Assembly (NCBI GenBank): GCA_022790855.1 | Contig: JAAVYA010000021.1 | Location: forward strand, 62,001 to 126,000 | DNA length: 64,000 nt | From: Lachnospiraceae bacterium | Lineage (GTDB): Bacteria > Bacillota > Clostridia > Lachnospirales > Lachnospiraceae | Direction: 5' to 3' | In this document: piece by piece, positions 44,124 to 51,640 of the stretch | Layout of the letters: each line of letters begins with the position of its first letter | Numbering within the stretch: position 1 is the stretch's first letter | Translations under genes and position numbers: made by a program | Notes under the pieces: generated by a model | Database searches by the model: none | What the model was told of the DNA's origin: nothing | What the model saw: only the letters and a program-made list of their open reading frames with translations

Positions 44124-44324
44124 ATATTTTTAGCGTAGTTTTTCTGTGTTTGGGTTCATATGTGCATACTTCTTTTAATTTGTAAGGGGACGAGCTTACC
44201 AGGTGGAAATTAAGAGGAACCATCGCCCATGCTTCCACAGGAGCAAAGTGCTTTTACGACAAGTATAACAGCTTTAACAAAAAAGTAGAAGAATCTGTTG
44301 TTACCCCGTAAACTCTTTCAACTT

Positions 44325-44531
44325 TTAACTTTCTTCCTGCGACATATATGCAATCAGCCTGAAAGTCCAATAAAGCAAATGCAGAGTATGGAAGCGGGAC
44401 AAGTCTGTATGAAAAAGAGATTCTATTCTTTTCAGCCTGTTTTCCACAGAATTACGATGCATATGTATAGCCTGGGCTGTCTGGGTTAAATTGCAGTCGT
44501 TGTTTAAATACTGTTTTAGAGTTTTACAGAA
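44325..44531 (-). pseudogene. C-terminal HTH of a PucR/CdaR-type regulator, relic
   Basis: Read on the minus strand, the frame from about 44531 gives LKQYLNNDCNLTQTAQAIHM, then HRNSVENRLKRIE and ends EES at TAA 44325. This is the PucR C-terminal helix-turn-helix (CNLTQTAxALxxHRNTVxYRLxxIE). The N-terminal bulk is absent. The upstream edge coincides with the edge of an FAD oxidoreductase fragment on the other strand, so a rearrangement joined them. Confidence 0.75.
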
Positions 44532-44818
44532 ATCCCAAGTATCTCAGGCCCGTGCGGGAAGAGTCAGGCCATATTTACTGTTACCGCATTTTTGCCGGTG
44601 GATACGATACGCTGGGGGGACTTGCCATTGATGAAAATGCCAATGTTGTGGATGAGAATAATTTCCCGATAGAAGGATTGTATGCGGCGGGGGATATGGT
44701 AACTGGAAGTCTCTACGGCAATCCGCCCTCCAATGCAGGAGGCACCGTGTATGGCGCCATGCCCACCGGTATGCTGGCGGGAGATATGGCTGCAGCCTAT
44801 GCGAAAGGAGAGAAATAA
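44531..44818 (+). pseudogene. FAD-dependent oxidoreductase (fumarate/urocanate reductase-like), C-terminal relic
   Basis: The frame reads NPKYLRPVREESGHIYCYRI, then YDTLGGLAIDENANVVDE, IEGLYAAGDMVTGSLYGNPP and NAGGTVYGAMPTGMLAGDMA. That is the last 95 residues of a flavocytochrome-c-type FAD reductase, including the FAD-binding GLYAAGD motif. About 400 N-terminal residues are missing. A scrap at 44240-44310 (YNSFNKKVEE) could be a further piece of it. The ferredoxin gene begins 1 base after its stop, so the intact ancestor was probably an oxidoreductase-ferredoxin pair. Confidence 0.75.
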
Positions 44819-44819
44819 T

Positions 44820-45011
44820 ATGAGAGTAGAACTGGCAGATTATTGTATTCGATGCGGCATTTGTGAAGACCTCTATCCAGAATTATTCCGAAGGAATTAT
44901 GAAAAGCATTGTATGGATATTCTGTACGATGAGATTCCAGGAGAGCTTCAGGAACAGGCACAACAGGCGGCAAAAGATTGTGCGGTAGCGGCAATTAGAA
45001 TCGTGAAGTAG
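44820..45011 (+). CDS. small single-cluster ferredoxin-like protein
   Basis: 63 residues. It has CIRCGIC (three Cys of a CxxCxxC motif) and a fourth Cys in AAKDCAVAAIRI, the layout of single [4Fe-4S] ferredoxins. The usual Pro after the last Cys is Ala. AAAGGAGAG lies upstream within the end of the preceding relic. It was probably the electron donor of the lost oxidoreductase; whether it now serves the PhlG-like gene 37 bases downstream is unclear, since that hydrolase needs no electrons. Confidence 0.75.
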   Translation: MRVELADYCIRCGICEDLYPELFRRNYEKHCMDILYDEIPGELQEQAQQAAKDCAVAAIRIVK

Positions 45012-45048
45012 GCAAGCCTTTCACAGACAAGGAAAAAGGAGTGATCAT

Positions 45049-45858
45049 ATGATGGAAAAAGTACCCGTATCAGAACAGGCGAAGTCGTTTCGTTACTATA
45101 AATATTATGAAACTATGGAAATTGCCGGCCTGACAAAGGAGCAGGCGGCGTACGTTGCGCAATGCAAAGGCTCCCAAGAAGAGGCGCTTTCCATTTACGA
45201 GCGCAATAAGCTCCTGGAAGCGGGCAGTACATATCCGGCTAAAACAGGATTTTATCCGTTGAAGGAAGGGGGCCTGCTTGTGGCGGGGAATGTCCCTATG
45301 CCGGACTGTACTCCGGAAATGCTGTATTGGTGGTGGGCGTGGCATGGCCTGGAGCCACTGCGTTATGCAATCTGGGATCCGGAGGATCATTTTGATGTAT
45401 CATTAAACCAAACAGGGCGTGAACGCGCCTTAGACCCCAATGTTCCCCTGGAAGAGAAAGCATGGGACGCAACCCATACGGTACAGGAGTCCATTGGGGG
45501 GCCCCCGGATGAGATTGTGATTATGTTTCAGGATCCCGGGAAGATGGGATATGATAGGAGCAAAGTCGGCAAGGCGGGATGTGAATTCATCGTAGCGGCC
45601 AATGCTCTGATGGGAGCTATGAAAATACCTGTGGTTATGATAGAAGTGGCCAAGAAGATTGACGGTGTTATGACATTCCAGGCCCGGTTCTGGGTGGGAT
45701 ATCATATCGTAGACGGGGAGGCAAAGTATTTACTGCCGCCGGAGATTCAGCTTCCAGATGAGATTGCCATGGGTTTGGTTTCTCATAATATCAAGGAGTT
45801 TACGCATTTGAATAAAGTGCTTCCTCTGGTGTATGCAGAGGAAAGAAATCACTGGTAA
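45049..45858 (+). CDS. DAPG hydrolase PhlG/phloretin hydrolase-family protein
   Basis: 269 residues, matching the PhlG domain family: C-C bond hydrolases that remove the acyl group from phloroglucinol-type compounds (2,4-diacetylphloroglucinol in Pseudomonas, phloretin in Eubacterium ramulus). Visible blocks are MLYWWWAWHGLEPLRYAIWD and HNIKEFTHL. The zinc ligands of PhlG (His, Glu, His, Glu) have good candidates in His114 (EDHFD), Glu147 (VQESIGG), His246 and Glu250 (HNIKE). Two ATGs occur at 45049 and 45052; AAGGAG precedes them. The substrate is unknown; plant flavonoid breakdown products are plausible for a gut species. Confidence 0.82.
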   Translation: MMEKVPVSEQAKSFRYYKYYETMEIAGLTKEQAAYVAQCKGSQEEALSIYERNKLLEAGSTYPAKTGFYPLKEGGLLVAGNVPMPDCTPEMLYWWWAWHGLEPLRYAIWDPEDHFDVSLNQTGRERALDPNVPLEEKAWDATHTVQESIGGPPDEIVIMFQDPGKMGYDRSKVGKAGCEFIVAANALMGAMKIPVVMIEVAKKIDGVMTFQARFWVGYHIVDGEAKYLLPPEIQLPDEIAMGLVSHNIKEFTHLNKVLPLVYAEERNHW

Positions 45859-45866
45859 ACAAAAAG

Positions 45867-45898
45867 CGCGGTTCACAGAGAGTTCCCTGTGAACCGCG
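45867..45898 (-). terminator. terminator of the hflK-hflC operon
   Basis: CGCGGTTCACAG (45867-45878) pairs perfectly with CTGTGAACCGCG (45887-45898). On the minus strand it is followed by CTTTTTG. Confidence 0.82.
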
Positions 45899-45980
45899 TA
45901 GCAGCGACAGTGCTGTATTGTTAAGTATTATCTCCAAAGAAGGTCCGGGCTGTGCCGGATTTCTTTTTGTTGAAAGTTTT

Positions 45981-46871
45981 TTATTCCAATCCGTAGAATA
46001 GCTTGGCGATGGGAGAATCCTGATCCAGCACAATGGTATTTTCTCCGTTCTTCAAGGTGGCTTTAATGGCGTCTAACTGCCGGACAAAGCTGTAGAATTC
46101 GGCCTTTGGTTCGTCGTTGTATACTTTGCTTAAGATGCTCATATATTTTGCCTCGCCTTCTGCAATCGTGGTATCGGCAGTCTTTTGGGCTTGGGCCAGG
46201 ATGATGGTGGTCTGCTCGTCGGTGCCGTTTTTGATTTCCTGAGCCTTCTGTTCCCCCTGGGCCTTAAAGGAAGCCGCGATGTTATTCCGTTCGGAAATCA
46301 TTCTGGTATAAACAGCGTCTTTATTTTCGTCAGGCAGATCCAGCATCTTCGTCTCTATTTTCTCCACATGAATGCCGTAGGAAGCAAGATTACTTCCCAG
46401 CTTTTCCGTCAGAAGATCCGCCAGTTCCCCGTCCCGGCCGGAAATGACTTCTTCCTGGGTCAGGCTGCTGATTACATTTTTCAGAGCGTTGTAGACGTTG
46501 GAGCTGATCCGGGATTCTGCGTTCTGCTGGGAGCCGCTGAGCTTTTGGATGAATTTGATTGGGTCTTCGATGCGCCAAAGCACAAAGCAGTCGGAAATCA
46601 TGGATTTCTTATCGGAAGTCATAACGTCGCTGGCCGCTAAGTCATACAACATCAGCTTGCTGCTGATGGAGGTGTCGCTTTGGATAAAGGGAATCTTAAA
46701 CCCAAGGCCATAGGGGTGGCTGTCGCAGGTGTCTACCCGGACAATACGCCCAAATTGCCGGATGATGCGGTATTCCCCCGGCCGGGTGATCACGGTTGCG
46801 GCATTAAAGAGGATAAATGCCAGAACGACAACTGCAATGGCGACGACGGTTTTTTTCAGAGCTTTATTCAT
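45981..46871 (-). CDS. hflC: HflC-type SPFH/band-7 membrane protein
   Basis: 296 residues. One N-terminal membrane anchor (about 8-28) is followed by an SPFH domain (RPGEYRIIRQFGRIVRVD; PIKFIQKLSGSQQNAESRISS) and a helical C-terminal half. With HflK it forms a cage around the FtsH protease and modulates membrane-protein turnover. ATG 46871 overlaps the hflK stop by 8 bases, so translation is coupled; the longer frame to 46955 is inside hflK and is rejected. A 93-residue run after the SPFH domain has the expected AQKTADTTIAEGEAKYM motif. Confidence 0.9.
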   Translation of the reverse strand: MNKALKKTVVAIAVVVLAFILFNAATVITRPGEYRIIRQFGRIVRVDTCDSHPYGLGFKIPFIQSDTSISSKLMLYDLAASDVMTSDKKSMISDCFVLWRIEDPIKFIQKLSGSQQNAESRISSNVYNALKNVISSLTQEEVISGRDGELADLLTEKLGSNLASYGIHVEKIETKMLDLPDENKDAVYTRMISERNNIAASFKAQGEQKAQEIKNGTDEQTTIILAQAQKTADTTIAEGEAKYMSILSKVYNDEPKAEFYSFVRQLDAIKATLKNGENTIVLDQDSPIAKLFYGLE

Positions 46872-47982
46872 GGTCCGCACCTCCTTCAGGGTTGGTATCA
46901 TTTGAAATTGGTTCCGACGTTTCTGCCGTCTGGGTATTCCCGGAAGCTGCCGCATCCTGGGATGGAGGAACGGCCGGAGCTTGCTGCTGGGCGGCGGAGT
47001 CTCCCAGGGTAAAGGAACTGAACTGGTCCAGAGGAAGCAGTGTCTGGGTAGAGCCGTCGGTGATATAAATCTTCATGCTAGGGAGGACTTCCTCCATGGT
47101 CTCGTAAAACATCCGCTGCTTGGTGATCAGGGGATATTTTATGTATTCATTGTACAAGGAATTGAAACGGGAGGCCTGGCCTTCTGCCTCTGCGATCAGG
47201 GCTTCTTTTTTGGCCTGGGCGTCCTTAATGATCTTGTCGGCGTCTGCCTGGGCTTTGGGAAGCCGGGTATTGGCGTCGGCATTGGCGTTGTTGATGGCCG
47301 TTTCCATGCCCTGCTTGGCGTCTTCTACATTTTTAAAAGCCTGGGTCACTTCCTGGGTGGGGACCTCTGCGTCCTGAATGACGGCGTTGGTGATGGTAAT
47401 ACCGATATCTTCTTTTTCCAAACGTTCCTGGAGAAGCGTCTTGACGGTTGTCTGAATCTCGTATTTTCCGGTGGTAAGCACATCATCCACGGAATGGATT
47501 CCTACGGTGTCCCGGATATAGCTCTGGGCTAGGTTCTTGATAATGTCTTCCGGATTCTCGGAGGCGTAAAAATACTTCACCGGGTCGGTGATCTGATATT
47601 CAAAATAAAAATCCACGTTCACGAAGTTGTAGTCTTTGGTAATCATGAAGGATTCGTTGTCGTAAGCCTCATCCGAATTCAAATCATAGCCCACGGCAAA
47701 CTGTTTGGCTGCTTTGCTCACCTTGCGCATCTCCTGAAGATAGGGGATTTTAAACTTGATGCCGGGCTGTTCCACCACTTGTGTAGCGCCGAAGGTACGG
47801 ATCACAGCGTATTCATCCTCCTGGAGCACATAGATGCTGTTGAAGGCCGTGATCATGAGAAAGACTGCCAGCAGGAAAACGCCGATTATTTTAAAGGCGC
47901 TTTCGAAAGAACTCTTTTTTCGGGGCCGGTCTTCCTGAGAAGGGGCTTCGTCTACAATGTTCGGTTTTCGTTTTTTGAACAT
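46864..47982 (-). CDS. hflK: HflK-type SPFH/band-7 membrane protein
   Basis: 372 residues. A cytoplasmic N-terminus, one membrane segment (about 30-50), the SPFH domain (EYAVIRTFGATQVVEQPGIKFKIPYLQEMRKVS), and a coiled-coil region (NVEDAKQGMETAINNANADA) are present. The C-terminal low-complexity tail is rich in Gln, Ala and Pro. It is the first gene of a two-gene operon with hflC. CTCCTTG on the plus strand gives AAGGAGG 8 bases before the start. A near-consensus promoter lies at 48054-48026. Confidence 0.9.
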   Translation of the reverse strand: MFKKRKPNIVDEAPSQEDRPRKKSSFESAFKIIGVFLLAVFLMITAFNSIYVLQEDEYAVIRTFGATQVVEQPGIKFKIPYLQEMRKVSKAAKQFAVGYDLNSDEAYDNESFMITKDYNFVNVDFYFEYQITDPVKYFYASENPEDIIKNLAQSYIRDTVGIHSVDDVLTTGKYEIQTTVKTLLQERLEKEDIGITITNAVIQDAEVPTQEVTQAFKNVEDAKQGMETAINNANADANTRLPKAQADADKIIKDAQAKKEALIAEAEGQASRFNSLYNEYIKYPLITKQRMFYETMEEVLPSMKIYITDGSTQTLLPLDQFSSFTLGDSAAQQQAPAVPPSQDAAASGNTQTAETSEPISNDTNPEGGADHE

Positions 47983-48025
47983 AGCAATTACCTCCTTGAG
48001 AATAAAAGAATTTTTGTTCTATTGT

Positions 48026-48054
48026 ATTATAACAATAATACAAATAAATGTCAA
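48026..48054 (-). promoter_or_regulatory. consensus promoter of hflK-hflC
   Basis: On the minus strand TTGACA (48054-48049), 17 bases, TATAAT (48031-48026): both hexamers match the consensus exactly. The transcript starts about 35 bases before hflK. Confidence 0.88.
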
Positions 48055-48187
48055 GTAAGGAAAGGGCAGTTCTAATTGACATGCATTTTGAGCTGTTGTA
48101 GTATAGTTACAGACGAATGAGACAGACATCATGGCAAATACAGGAAGGGAATTTGCACGTATGGATGAAATAAAAATGCCTGTGATA

Positions 48188-48545
48188 ATGGAATTATCCG
48201 TTCCTTTATTGATTTTGCCGGCGATACAATAACAAGGAAGCCGGAGACGCGGCTTTTGGGAGCGGAAAGGGCTGTTTCAGGCAGTCTGGAATGGAGACGC
48301 CAAGATAATAACAGCAGAGATGACAAAGCTGCTGCGCAAAACCATCAGTTATTATGATTATCGCGAGGATTTTTATCATGCGTTTTTTGCCGGAATATTT
48401 GCCGGAGCAGGGTATACGGTGGAATCCAACAAGGAGCATGGGGAAGGTCGCAGCGATATGGTTGTACAGGATTACTCGGGGGACCGTGCGGCAGTATTTG
48501 AAGTGAAGTATGCCAAATCTCAGGAAGGGCTAAGGGAGAGACAAG
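48188..48545 (+). pseudogene. C-terminal fragment of an AAA-ATPase/PD-(D/E)XK protein
   Basis: The frame from 48260 reads LLRKTISYYDYREDFYHAFF, then GYTVESNKEHGEGRSDMVV and AAVFEVKYAKSQ. This is the nuclease-like tail (PF08011/DUF1703) of large AAA-ATPase proteins common in gut anaerobes, with the D...ExK residues present. The ATPase part is missing, although a scrap near 48188-48240 in another frame (GIIRSFIDFAGD) may belong to it. The frame then runs into tcdA. It is a relic; no start of its own is evident. Confidence 0.65.
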
Positions 48546-49268
48546 ATGGAAGAACAATTTACCAGAACAGCGGCTTTGCTGGGGGAAGCGGCTATGGAGC
48601 GGATTTTTAACGCCCGGGTGGCGGTATTTGGGATTGGCGGCGTGGGAGGCTATGTGGCGGAAGCCCTGGCCAGAAGCGGCGTGGGAGCGCTTGATTTGAT
48701 AGACAGCGACAAAGTATGTGAAAGTAATTTAAACCGCCAGATCATTGCGTTAAAAAGCAGCGTTGGCAGGTATAAAACGGAGGTCATGAAGGAGCGGATC
48801 AAAGAGATACATCCGGGCTGCCATGTGAGGGAGCATAGATGCTTTTACTTGCCAGAAACACAAGGAGCGTTTGATTTTTCCCAGTATTCTTATGTGGTGG
48901 ACGCGGTAGACACGGTAACGGCGAAGATTGGCCTGGTGATGCAGGCGAAGGAAGCGGAGGTTCCGATCATAAGCTGCATGGGGACGGGGAATAAGCTGGA
49001 TCCGGCCAGGCTTCAGGTGGCGGATATTTATGAGACTTCTGTATGCCCTCTGGCCCGGGTGATGCGCCGGGAACTGAAAAAACGCGGAGTAGAACGCCTT
49101 ACGGTAGTATATTCCCGGGAAGAACCAAGAAAGCCTCTTTGTGCTTTGGAGGATGCCTCCAGGGAGACAGGCCGCCGGGGCGTCCCAGGCTCTACGGCCT
49201 TTGTTCCATCTGCGGCCGGACTGCTCATCGCTTCTGTGGTGATTCGCGATCTGACAGGCGAAGGCTAA
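48546..49268 (+). CDS. tcdA: tRNA threonylcarbamoyladenosine dehydratase (ThiF/E1-like)
   Basis: Uses ATP to cyclise t6A to ct6A at position 37 of ANN-decoding tRNAs. 240 residues. The E1-like fold shows GIGGVGGYVAEALARSGVG, DSDKVCESNLNRQ and SQYSYVVDAVDTVTAK, with the arginine and cysteine of CMGTGNKLDPARLQV further on. The start lies 16 bases after AAGGGC..GGGAGAG. It is the first intact gene after the AAA relic; the following gene also modifies tRNA, so the two may be one operon. Confidence 0.9.
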   Translation: MEEQFTRTAALLGEAAMERIFNARVAVFGIGGVGGYVAEALARSGVGALDLIDSDKVCESNLNRQIIALKSSVGRYKTEVMKERIKEIHPGCHVREHRCFYLPETQGAFDFSQYSYVVDAVDTVTAKIGLVMQAKEAEVPIISCMGTGNKLDPARLQVADIYETSVCPLARVMRRELKKRGVERLTVVYSREEPRKPLCALEDASRETGRRGVPGSTAFVPSAAGLLIASVVIRDLTGEG

Positions 49269-49279
49269 TATCGGAAGCA

Positions 49280-50272
49280 ATGGGAAAAGAACTGCAGGGA
49301 ATGAAGGGAAAAGGACAGGAGGAAGAGAAGGGCAAAATGGAACAAAAGCAGGAAGAAGGGCAAAAGGATCATGGAACAGCCGAGGTAATAAAGGATCCAA
49401 CATGGGAAACAGAACGGTCCGAAGAAAGGCGCTGCCGGGAGATTGAGCGGAGCATTATCAAGAAATTCCATAAAGATATCTGGCGCAAATTTACCAGGGC
49501 GGTGAATGATTATCAGCTCATTGAAGACGGGGATAAGATCGCCGTCTGTATTTCCGGCGGGAAGGATTCCATGCTGATGGCAAAATTGTTTCAGGAATTG
49601 TCCCGTCATGGGAAACGAAATTTTGAAGCGGAGTATTTGGTGATGAATCCGGGATATAACGAACGGAATCTGGAGCAAGTCCTGTTTAACGCAAGGCTTT
49701 TGCAGGTTCCGGTGACGGTATTTGAATCTGAAATTTTTGACGCGGTGGTAGATATTGAGAAATCTCCTTGTTATCTTTGCGCCAGGATGCGCCGGGGTTA
49801 TTTGTATAGTAAAGCATTGGAGCTGGGTTGTAATAAAATTGCCCTGGGACATCACTTTGACGATGTGATAGAGACGATTTTGATGGGAATGCTGTACGGA
49901 GGCCAGATACAGACCATGATGCCCAAGCTTTGGAGCACCAACTTTCCTGGGATGGAACTGATCCGCCCCTTATATCTGGTGCGGGAGGCAGATATTCTTC
50001 ATTGGGCCCGTTATAATGATCTGGAATTTATCCGGTGCGCCTGCCGATTTACAGAAGCAAGCGCGGCCTGTAAGGACAAAGAACAGATTTCCAAGCGGCA
50101 GGAGGTAAAGGAGTTGATTCGCCAGTTAAAGGAAAAGAGTCCGTTTATAGAAAAAAATATTTTTCGGAGCGTGGAAAATGTAAATCTGGATACGATCATC
50201 GCGTATAAAAAGGATGGAGAAAAGCATTATTTTCTGGAAGGTTATGAGGAAAAAGGGAAAGAAAGGGGATAA
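49280..50272 (+). CDS. TtcA-family tRNA 2-thiolation protein with an extended N-terminus
   Basis: About 330 residues. The PP-loop motif SGGKDS near residue 95 binds ATP, and CYLCARMRRG and CACRF supply the cluster cysteines of the TtcA group (2-thiocytidine at tRNA position 32). An unusual charged, low-complexity lead of about 60 residues precedes the conserved IIKKFHKDIWRK block. Starts at 49280, about 49301 or 49338 are all possible; the last has the best Shine-Dalgarno (GGAAGAGAAGGG). It lies 11 bases after tcdA and 3 bases before cdd. Confidence 0.8.
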   Translation: MGKELQGMKGKGQEEEKGKMEQKQEEGQKDHGTAEVIKDPTWETERSEERRCREIERSIIKKFHKDIWRKFTRAVNDYQLIEDGDKIAVCISGGKDSMLMAKLFQELSRHGKRNFEAEYLVMNPGYNERNLEQVLFNARLLQVPVTVFESEIFDAVVDIEKSPCYLCARMRRGYLYSKALELGCNKIALGHHFDDVIETILMGMLYGGQIQTMMPKLWSTNFPGMELIRPLYLVREADILHWARYNDLEFIRCACRFTEASAACKDKEQISKRQEVKELIRQLKEKSPFIEKNIFRSVENVNLDTIIAYKKDGEKHYFLEGYEEKGKERG

Positions 50273-50275
50273 GAG

Positions 50276-50680
50276 ATGAAGGATCAGGAGAAACTATTGG
50301 AAAAAGCATTTTTAGCCCTAACACATGCTTATGCGCCTTATTCTGGTTTTCAGGTGGGCGCCTGTATCAAGACCCGGGACGGGAACTATATTTTAGGGGC
50401 AAATATTGAAAATGCGGCGTACGGTTCGACCAATTGTGCAGAACGCAGCGCAGTGTTTGCGGCTTATTCCCAGGGATACCGCAAGGAGGATATCGAAGGG
50501 CTGGCTATTGTGACCAGAGCGCAGCAGCTTACGCCCCCATGCGGAGCCTGCCGTCAGGTGCTGAGCGAGCTGCTTGGACAGGAGACGCCTATTCTTTTAT
50601 CCAATGGGAAGGAAACCGTGGAGACCAACATAGCAAAGCTACTTCCGGATTCCTTTGGGGCAAAGGATCTGGACAAGTAA
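50276..50680 (+). CDS. cdd: cytidine deaminase
   Basis: 134 residues, homotetrameric type. It deaminates cytidine and deoxycytidine to uridine forms for pyrimidine salvage. The zinc site is complete: NCAERSAVF (Cys plus catalytic Glu) and PPCGACRQVLSE (two Cys). The N-terminal YAPYSGFQVGACI and GANIENAAYGSTNC bind substrate. AAAGGGG is 7 bases upstream, next to the preceding stop. The uracil permease two genes later fits the same pathway. Confidence 0.95.
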   Translation: MKDQEKLLEKAFLALTHAYAPYSGFQVGACIKTRDGNYILGANIENAAYGSTNCAERSAVFAAYSQGYRKEDIEGLAIVTRAQQLTPPCGACRQVLSELLGQETPILLSNGKETVETNIAKLLPDSFGAKDLDK

Positions 50681-50773
50681 AAACATCCGTTGCCTAAATC
50701 TGGAAAGTGGAGTATCATATAGTGAAAGGTTTCTTCCATAGAAACTACAAAACATGAGATGGAGGGATTTATT

Positions 50774-51622
50774 ATGGCAGACAATAAAGAATGCAGCAGC
50801 GCTTCCAGCTGTACGCGAGAGAGCTGCGAGGGGTGTCCCAGCAAAAATGGAAACGGTCCTCAAAGCATGCTGGAGGAATTGAACCAATATTCTTCCGTGG
50901 GGAAGGTGATCGGAGTGGTCAGCGGGAAAGGCGGCGTAGGCAAATCCTTTGTCACGGCGGCGCTGGCAAACGCCATGTGCAAAAAGGGGTATAAGGTTGG
51001 GATTTTAGATGCGGATATTACCGGGCCGTCCATTCCCAAGATGTATGGGCTGCATGGCCCGGCTGTGGGAAATGAACAGGGGATTTTGCCGACAGTAGCG
51101 CAAAACGGCATCAAAGTAATGTCCTTAAATCTTTTGGTGGATGATGAGGAAGCCCCAGTGGTATGGCGGGGGCCGATCCTTGCGGGAACTGTGAAGCAGT
51201 TCTGGTCTGATGTGTACTGGGGTGAATTGGACTATTTGTTTGTAGATATGCCTCCGGGAACTGGGGACGTGCCTTTGACGGTATTCCAGTCCCTTCCGGT
51301 GAACGGGATTTTTATTGTTACCTCTCCTCAGGAGCTGGTGCAGCTAATTGTAAAAAAGGCTATTAATATGGCGGATATGATGGATATTCCGGTATTGGGA
51401 CTGGTGGAGAATTACAGCTTCCTGAAATGCCCGGACTGCGGCAAGGAGATTCAGCTTTTTGGGGAAAGCCACGTGGATGATGCGGCCGAGGAAACAGGAA
51501 TCCCGGTGCTGGGCAAGCTGCCTTTGAATCCGGAATATGCGGCTCTGGCAGACGGTGGGAAATTCCATTTGCTGGATATCCCTTATTTGGAAGAAGCTCA
51601 ATCCGCGGTGGAGAATGCCTAA
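50774..51622 (+). CDS. Mrp/NBP35-family Fe-S cluster carrier ATPase
   Basis: 282 residues. An N-terminal cysteine group (CTRESCEGCPSK) can hold a cluster, as in NBP35/ApbC. The deviant Walker A is GKGGVGKSF, followed by DADITGPSIPKMYG and FVDMPPGTGDVPLT. A C-terminal CxxC (CPDCGKE) bridges the dimer. It inserts or transfers Fe-S clusters to apo-proteins. ATG 50774 has GATGGAGG upstream; the longer frame from 50759 includes the ribosome-binding site and is rejected. Confidence 0.93.
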   Translation: MADNKECSSASSCTRESCEGCPSKNGNGPQSMLEELNQYSSVGKVIGVVSGKGGVGKSFVTAALANAMCKKGYKVGILDADITGPSIPKMYGLHGPAVGNEQGILPTVAQNGIKVMSLNLLVDDEEAPVVWRGPILAGTVKQFWSDVYWGELDYLFVDMPPGTGDVPLTVFQSLPVNGIFIVTSPQELVQLIVKKAINMADMMDIPVLGLVENYSFLKCPDCGKEIQLFGESHVDDAAEETGIPVLGKLPLNPEYAALADGGKFHLLDIPYLEEAQSAVENA

Positions 51623-51640
51623 ATGCACGGGGGGTCAGGG

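Noticed and set aside
46185..46640. plus-strand ORF antisense to hflC, Leu/Gly rich
   Set aside because: Shadow of the band-7 protein gene.
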